From NCBI GenBank assembly GCA_012841675.1, contig DUUG01000205.1:1-11350 (forward strand): a stretch of 11,350 nucleotides of DNA, in the 5' to 3' direction. Of the stretch, positions 7,535 through 11,350 are shown in pieces. Below the pieces are notes generated by a model that ran no database searches, was not told the DNA's origin, and saw only the letters and a list, made by a program, of their open reading frames with translations. The translations under genes were made by a program, and so were the position numbers. The stretch comes from Clostridiales bacterium (lineage in GTDB: Bacteria; Bacillota; Clostridia; Oscillospirales; QAMX01). How positions within the stretch are numbered: position 1 is the stretch's first letter; each line of letters opens with the position of its first letter.

Positions 7535-8422
7535 ATGCAAGGAAGAATTATCAAAGCAACAGGTGCCCAATTTGTCGTAAGCGCCCCAGAGGGGCAGCTT
7601 GTTTGCCGTGCCAGAGGACGTTTCCGGTTAGAAGGGGAGTATCCCTTAGCCGGCGACTTTGTAACGGCCATGTCCGACGGCACAGGGGAAGGCTATGGCG
7701 TTATCTCAGAGGTTGCGCCGAGGCGGAACCGCTTAATTCGGCCGCCGGTGGCCAATGTGGATAGGCTTTTGATCGTTGCCTCGCTGGCTCCGCCGGTAAC
7801 GCCGCTGGCTTTGGTGGACTATCTGACGACTTTAGCCGAATACCACGATATTGTCCCCGTCATCTGCTTTAATAAGACGGACATTGAGGATGCCCAAAGT
7901 ACAGCCGCAATGTACCATGCCCTTGGCTATCCGGCCATGGCGGTCAGCGCGGTAACGGGGGAGGGGCTTTCTGACTTGGCCGAAGCCATAGACGACGGGC
8001 TGACAGTTCTAACGGGGTATTCGGGCGTTGGGAAAACAAGCCTTTTAAACGCCCTTATCCCTGGCTTTTCCGCCCGAACGGGAGAAATCAGTGAAAAAAT
8101 CGGGCGGGGCAGGCAAACCACCCGCCATGTAGAGCTTTTGCCATTTGGGCAAGGGTATGTGGCCGATACGCCGGGATATTCCTCTTTCGATGCGGTGGAA
8201 ATGGAAATGACCGAAAAAGAGCGGCTGCCTTGGTGTTTTGTGGAATTCCGAGATTTTTTGGGCCAATGCAAATACAACGACTGCACCCATGTATCCGACG
8301 AGGGATGCGCCATTTTGCAGGCGTTAAAAGACGGGCGCATAAGCCCAAGCAGACATGAAAGCTACACGGATCTGTATGAGAGATTAAAGGATGTTCGCCA
8401 ATGGCAACTCAAAAAGAAATAA
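7535..8422 (+). CDS. rsgA: Small-subunit ribosome assembly GTPase RsgA
   Basis: A GTPase that binds the 30S subunit late in assembly and checks maturation of the decoding centre. It shows the circular permutation typical of the family: NKTD (G4, 113-116) comes before the Walker A loop GYSGVGKTS (G1, 161-169) and DTPG (G3, 211-214). An N-terminal OB-fold domain covers about 1-70. The C-terminal zinc site is Cys245, Cys250, His252 and Cys258. Length is 295 residues from the ATG at 7535, normal for the family. RGRQTTRH is the switch region. It starts four bases after the kinase stop; Bacillus RsgA (CpgA) is a known PrkC substrate, which gives the neighbourhood a functional sense. The end overlaps thiN by 22 bases. 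Confidence 0.96.
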   Translation: MQGRIIKATGAQFVVSAPEGQLVCRARGRFRLEGEYPLAGDFVTAMSDGTGEGYGVISEVAPRRNRLIRPPVANVDRLLIVASLAPPVTPLALVDYLTTLAEYHDIVPVICFNKTDIEDAQSTAAMYHALGYPAMAVSAVTGEGLSDLAEAIDDGLTVLTGYSGVGKTSLLNALIPGFSARTGEISEKIGRGRQTTRHVELLPFGQGYVADTPGYSSFDAVEMEMTEKERLPWCFVEFRDFLGQCKYNDCTHVSDEGCAILQALKDGRISPSRHESYTDLYERLKDVRQWQLKKK

Positions 8423-9084
8423 TCTGCTCGCCGGAAGCCTTTTGGCACAACGGTCCGCCCTGTGTCATTTGGGGCGCGTCGCCGGAGGATGAGGGAACGG
8501 CCTTTCTTCCATATGCCCATCGGCCGCATTTTCTCATAGCGGCAGACGGCGGTGCCGAAAAGGCGAAAAAATTGGGACTGGAACCGGACATCCTTATGGG
8601 GGATATGGACTCCCTGGCAGATTTTTCTTTTGACGCCGAAAAAAACGTCATAAGGCTTCCTGCCGAAAAGGACGATACGGATCTTTATGCCGCTGCCCGG
8701 GAGGGACTAAGAAGGGACTTTCGCCGGTTTCTTCTGATTGGATGCACCGGCGGCCGCTTAGACCATTTTCTTTCGGTGTTGTCCGTTCTTGCTTTTTTAG
8801 AGCAGGAGGGCGCGCAGGGGTTAGTTTTATCGGACGGAAACCGTATTTTCTGGGCAAAGGGGCCTTTTCAGGCGGTGATTCCCAACGATCCGGCGTTTCA
8901 ATACTTTTCTCTGCAGGCCATGGACAAAACGGTGACCGATGTAACCATTAAAGGTGCCAAATACCCTTTGTCAGACTATACCCTGCACCGCGAAAGTTCC
9001 ATTGGCATAAGCAACGAAATACAAGGCGAAGCGGCATTTGTTTCGGCAAGTGCTGGCGAACTATTAATTATTCAGAGCAGTTAA
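8401..9084 (+). CDS. thiN: Thiamine pyrophosphokinase
   Basis: Transfers pyrophosphate from ATP to thiamine, making thiamine diphosphate, the cofactor of transketolase and pyruvate-processing enzymes. Family motifs are AADGGA (47-52), GDMDS (67-71), KDDTDL (90-95) and GCTGGRLDHF (114-123). The C-terminal part is the beta-rich thiamine-binding domain, including the TDVTIKGAKYPL and SIGISNE segments. At 227 residues it is slightly longer than usual, because about 20 residues precede the first core strand (CVIWGAS). No other ATG, GTG or TTG in frame would trim this, so 8401 stands. That start lies inside rsgA, 22 bases before its stop, with AAAGG at 8386-8390 as a rather distant ribosome site. 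The rpe gene usually found between these two is absent. Confidence 0.95.
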   Translation: MATQKEIICSPEAFWHNGPPCVIWGASPEDEGTAFLPYAHRPHFLIAADGGAEKAKKLGLEPDILMGDMDSLADFSFDAEKNVIRLPAEKDDTDLYAAAREGLRRDFRRFLLIGCTGGRLDHFLSVLSVLAFLEQEGAQGLVLSDGNRIFWAKGPFQAVIPNDPAFQYFSLQAMDKTVTDVTIKGAKYPLSDYTLHRESSIGISNEIQGEAAFVSASAGELLIIQSS

Positions 9085-9101
9085 AAGAAAGGCGGCTGAC
9101 T

Positions 9102-9611
9102 ATGGAGACGGGATATATTGAGTATATGGTGCGGCGACTGCCGCAGCCTATGGATGCTTTGAAAAAGCTCGGCATTGCCCTTGTGGGGATTGCCATTATG
9201 GCGGCGGGGATTATCTGGGCAGGGATTTTAAGCATCTTAATCATCGGCGGCGTGTTGGTGGGCGTATTTTGGCTTTACAAGCAATTTGAAATCGAATATG
9301 AGTATATTTACACCGACGGGCAGCTGGATGTGGACAAAATCATCGCCCGTGAACGCCGGAAGAGCGTATTGACCATTGATGTAACCGAGTTTGAGGTTTT
9401 CGCTCCCGTTAAGCCCGAATATTTCGGCGCCTTCGAAAAGCAAGAATTCCAGCGCCGAATCGATGCCTCCACGTCGCCGCTGTCGAAAGAGCGCTGGTTC
9501 GCGGTTTACCAGGGGGAAGGCGGCAAAACCCTTCTGATATTTGAACCCAATCAAACGATTATCCAGGCCATACGCCGCCAGATTCCCAGCCGCGTACAGG
9601 GGATGCGATAA
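9102..9611 (+). CDS. Two-helix membrane protein of unknown function (DUF6106-like)
   Basis: A 169-residue protein whose function I do not know. The N-terminus METGYIEYMVRR is followed by a hydrophobic hairpin (about 23-58: two closely spaced helices) and a mostly soluble C-terminal domain. The sequence FEIEYEYIYTDGQLDVDKI right after the helices, and a later VFAPVKPEY segment, match my recollection of a family annotated as DUF6106 in Clostridia; that match is from memory, not a search. The C-terminal part alternates strands and ends with FEPNQTIIQAIRRQIPSR, which may be a small PH-like fold facing the cytoplasm. The ribosome site is AGAAAGG at 9086-9092. Its stop overlaps the acpS start by one base (TAATG), so the two are probably translationally coupled. 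Confidence 0.75.
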   Translation: METGYIEYMVRRLPQPMDALKKLGIALVGIAIMAAGIIWAGILSILIIGGVLVGVFWLYKQFEIEYEYIYTDGQLDVDKIIARERRKSVLTIDVTEFEVFAPVKPEYFGAFEKQEFQRRIDASTSPLSKERWFAVYQGEGGKTLLIFEPNQTIIQAIRRQIPSRVQGMR

Positions 9612-9976
9612 TGGAGATTTCCGTGGGCACCGATCTGGAAGAGGTGGCAAGAGTGGCCCGTTGGCTTTTCGAAGGCAAGGGGCTAGATCGGCTGTTTACA
9701 GATAGTGAGTTGGCATATGCCAAAAGCAAGGGGGCCGGGGAAGCGCAGACGCTGACTGGGCTGTATTGCGCCCGTGAGGCCTTCTGTAAGGCGGTAGGCG
9801 AAGGGGTGGGGTTGCTTATGCGCCGTGAAATGGAAATCGTACACGAGCCGGGCGGCCGCCCTTCCTTGCGCCTTTGGGGCGAAACGGCAAAGCGGTTTTC
9901 TTCGTATTCCTTTTCCGTATCCATTTCCCACAGCAAGGATTACGCCACAGCCACGGTTATAGCTTGGCGCCCATAG
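9611..9976 (+). CDS. acpS: Holo-[acyl-carrier-protein] synthase
   Basis: Moves the 4'-phosphopantetheine arm from coenzyme A to acyl carrier protein, activating fatty acid synthesis. At 121 residues it has the normal size. Magnesium ligands are Asp8 (in VGTDLEE) and Glu56 (in AREAFCKA), and the C-terminal VSISHSKDYATATVI motif contains His107. The usual KEA reads REA (Arg55), a conservative change. The start overlaps the preceding membrane protein gene by one base, with AGGGG at 9598-9602 as the ribosome site. The stop TAG shares bases with the ribosome site of the next gene, so acpS and nnr should be translated together. Confidence 0.95.
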   Translation: MEISVGTDLEEVARVARWLFEGKGLDRLFTDSELAYAKSKGAGEAQTLTGLYCAREAFCKAVGEGVGLLMRREMEIVHEPGGRPSLRLWGETAKRFSSYSFSVSISHSKDYATATVIAWRP

Positions 9977-9980
9977 GAGG
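9975..9980 (+). promoter_or_regulatory. Perfect Shine-Dalgarno that fixes the nnr start
   Basis: AGGAGG overlaps the acpS stop (TAG at 9974-9976). Two ATGs follow in different frames: 9983, only two bases away and closed after 43 codons, and 9987, six bases away and open to the window end. Spacing and coding content both favour 9987. Confidence 0.85.
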
Positions 9981-9986
9981 ATATGC

Positions 9987-11350
9987 ATGCTTCTTTTGAC
10001 GGGTTCGGAACTGACGAAAGCGGAGCAGGCGGCGGAAAAAGACCTATCCGTTTTACAGATGATGGAAAATGCCGGAAGAGCCTTAGCTGGCCACCTGATA
10101 CAATATCACAGCGATAAAACGCACCTTTTTCTCTGCGGTAAAGGGAAAAACGGCGGCGACGGGTTAGCCGCCGCCGCTTTTTTGCATCAAAAAGGGGTGC
10201 CCACCTGCTGTTTGGCGCCTTTGGATGGGCTATGCCCGGAAGTGAAGCATTTCAAAGCGCAGTATGAAGCCGTCGGCGGTACTATGCTTCCGCTTACGCC
10301 GGAGGAGCTTTCCAAGCAACTGAAGAAGCGTCCGGCTCTTTTGGTAGATTGCCTGCTCGGAACGGGACTTACCAGACCGGTAAGCGGCAACTTGGCCGAC
10401 TGTATCACACAGGTAAACCAAAGCGGCCTGCCGGTGGTGGCGACGGATATTGCGTCCGGTCTTTCCGTCGACAGCGGAGCCGTTTTGGGCGTTGCCGTGC
10501 GTGCCCAGGAAACCATTTCCTTTACGGCGGCAAAACCCGGGCAGGTGTTTTATCCCGGGTGCGAATATACGGGCCGTCTGTTTGTCTATGACGTGGGGAT
10601 TCCGGCTAAGGGGCTGCTGCAAGCGGCGGACGATGCTCTGGTACGCATGGCCTTGCCGCCGCGGGAAAAAGAGAGCCACAAGGGGCATTACGGGAAGGCT
10701 GCGCTTTTTTGCGGCGCGGTGGGATACACCGGGGCGGCGTTTTTATCGGCGCAGGCCACCGTTCGGACAGGGGCCGGGCTTGTGTCTGTGGGGGTTCCTG
10801 CGGCTATCTACCCCATTGTGGCAGGGAAACTGGTGGAAGCAATGGTGTACCCCTTGCCCGACAAAGACGGTTATTTTGACAGCTCTGCCATGGAAGCGGC
10901 GGCACAGAAAGCTAAGGAGGCGGATGTGGTTTTGTGCGGCTGCGGCATTGGGCGAAGCGAGGGCGCTTTCGCGCTGGCGAAAGCCGTCCTTAAAGGGGCG
11001 GCAGGCCCGGTTATCTTAGATGCGGATGGTATAAATGCATTTGCCTCGCATATAGATTTATTACAGGAAGAAGCAAAGCAGAAGCCGGTGATTTTGACCC
11101 CCCATGACGGCGAACTCAGCAGGCTCATAGGGCAAACGGTTCCCGCCGATTACGCCAGACGCCTTGCGCTTGCTAAAGAGATTGCCGCAGACCTTGGAGT
11201 CATACTCGTCATGAAGGGGCACAAGACCATTACGGCGGCCCCGGACGGACGCACCGTCATCAACACAAGCGGCAATCCCGGTATGGCAAGGGGCGGAAGC
11301 GGCGACGTTTTGGCCGGTATGATCGCCGGCCTTGCCGCCCGAAAGGGCTC
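9987..11350 (+). CDS. nnr: Bifunctional NAD(P)HX epimerase / ADP-dependent NAD(P)HX dehydratase (partial, runs off the end)
   Basis: A repair enzyme for hydrated, inactive NADH and NADPH: the N-terminal half interconverts the R and S hydrates, and the C-terminal half dehydrates the S form using ADP (ATP in eukaryotes). The frame is open for 454 codons with no stop before the window ends. The epimerase domain (about 1-215) has LQMMENAGRA (23-32), GKGKNGGDG (51-59) and DCLLGTGLTRPVSG with catalytic Asp121. The dehydratase domain starts near 226 with SHKGHYGKA and shows the LDADGIN, LTPHDGE (370-376) and GMARGGSGDVLAG segments, the last holding putative catalytic Asp440. Families of this type run to about 490-510 residues, so perhaps 40-60 are missing. 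Alanine racemase often follows in Firmicutes, which cannot be seen here. Confidence 0.95.
   Translation, partial: MLLLTGSELTKAEQAAEKDLSVLQMMENAGRALAGHLIQYHSDKTHLFLCGKGKNGGDGLAAAAFLHQKGVPTCCLAPLDGLCPEVKHFKAQYEAVGGTMLPLTPEELSKQLKKRPALLVDCLLGTGLTRPVSGNLADCITQVNQSGLPVVATDIASGLSVDSGAVLGVAVRAQETISFTAAKPGQVFYPGCEYTGRLFVYDVGIPAKGLLQAADDALVRMALPPREKESHKGHYGKAALFCGAVGYTGAAFLSAQATVRTGAGLVSVGVPAAIYPIVAGKLVEAMVYPLPDKDGYFDSSAMEAAAQKAKEADVVLCGCGIGRSEGAFALAKAVLKGAAGPVILDADGINAFASHIDLLQEEAKQKPVILTPHDGELSRLIGQTVPADYARRLALAKEIAADLGVILVMKGHKTITAAPDGRTVINTSGNPGMARGGSGDVLAGMIAGLAARKG

Noticed and set aside
9983..10114. Alternative ATG four bases before the nnr start, opening a 43-codon frame
   Set aside because: It sits only two bases after the AGGAGG site, and its Gly-rich translation has no likeness to any protein, while the 9987 frame encodes a full epimerase domain.

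Overview
The window is a dense, single-strand run of housekeeping genes; everything supported lies on the + strand. Gene order, strong Shine-Dalgarno sites, a PASTA-type Ser/Thr kinase with its PP2C phosphatase, and an uncharacterised membrane protein that I recognise as DUF6106-like all point to a Gram-positive Firmicute, most likely class Clostridia. By eye, GC is a little above one half and looks even throughout. I see no sign of a mobile element, phage, CRISPR array, tRNA or rRNA. The genus cannot be fixed from this sequence alone.

Layout: 1-88 is the last 28 codons of a gene that looks like priA. Then come def (113-571), fmt (587-1525), a membrane zinc metallopeptidase of the YugP family (1550-2260), rsmB (2260-3594), rlmN (3651-4727), a PP2C phosphatase stp/prpC (4724-5458), the PASTA kinase prkC (5518-7530), rsgA (7535-8422) and thiN (8401-9084). 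These are followed by a two-helix membrane protein of unknown function (9102-9611), acpS (9611-9976) and a bifunctional NAD(P)HX epimerase/dehydratase that runs off the end (9987-11350). Gaps are at most 59 bases, and five junctions overlap or abut within 4 bases, so most or all of this is probably co-transcribed. The two longest gaps (before rlmN and before prkC) each hold an inverted repeat.

How the genes fit together: def and fmt remove and add the formyl group of initiator methionine. rsmB, rlmN and rsgA modify or mature rRNA. stp and prkC form the reversible phosphorylation switch that in Bacillus responds to cell-wall fragments and acts on translation and wall factors, including RsgA. 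thiN, acpS and nnr are cofactor activation or repair enzymes (thiamine diphosphate, holo-ACP, NAD(P)H). This is the conserved Firmicute priA-def-fmt-rsmB-rlmN-prpC-prkC-rsgA-(rpe)-thiN cluster, with three differences: a YugP-type protease inserted after fmt, no rpe between rsgA and thiN, and a different downstream end.

I do not see an undescribed multi-gene system. The points most worth checking are a kinase activation loop without the usual TxT autophosphorylation motif, an extra C-terminal domain on that kinase, an 18-base perfect palindrome before rlmN, and the uncharacterised membrane protein tied to acpS.
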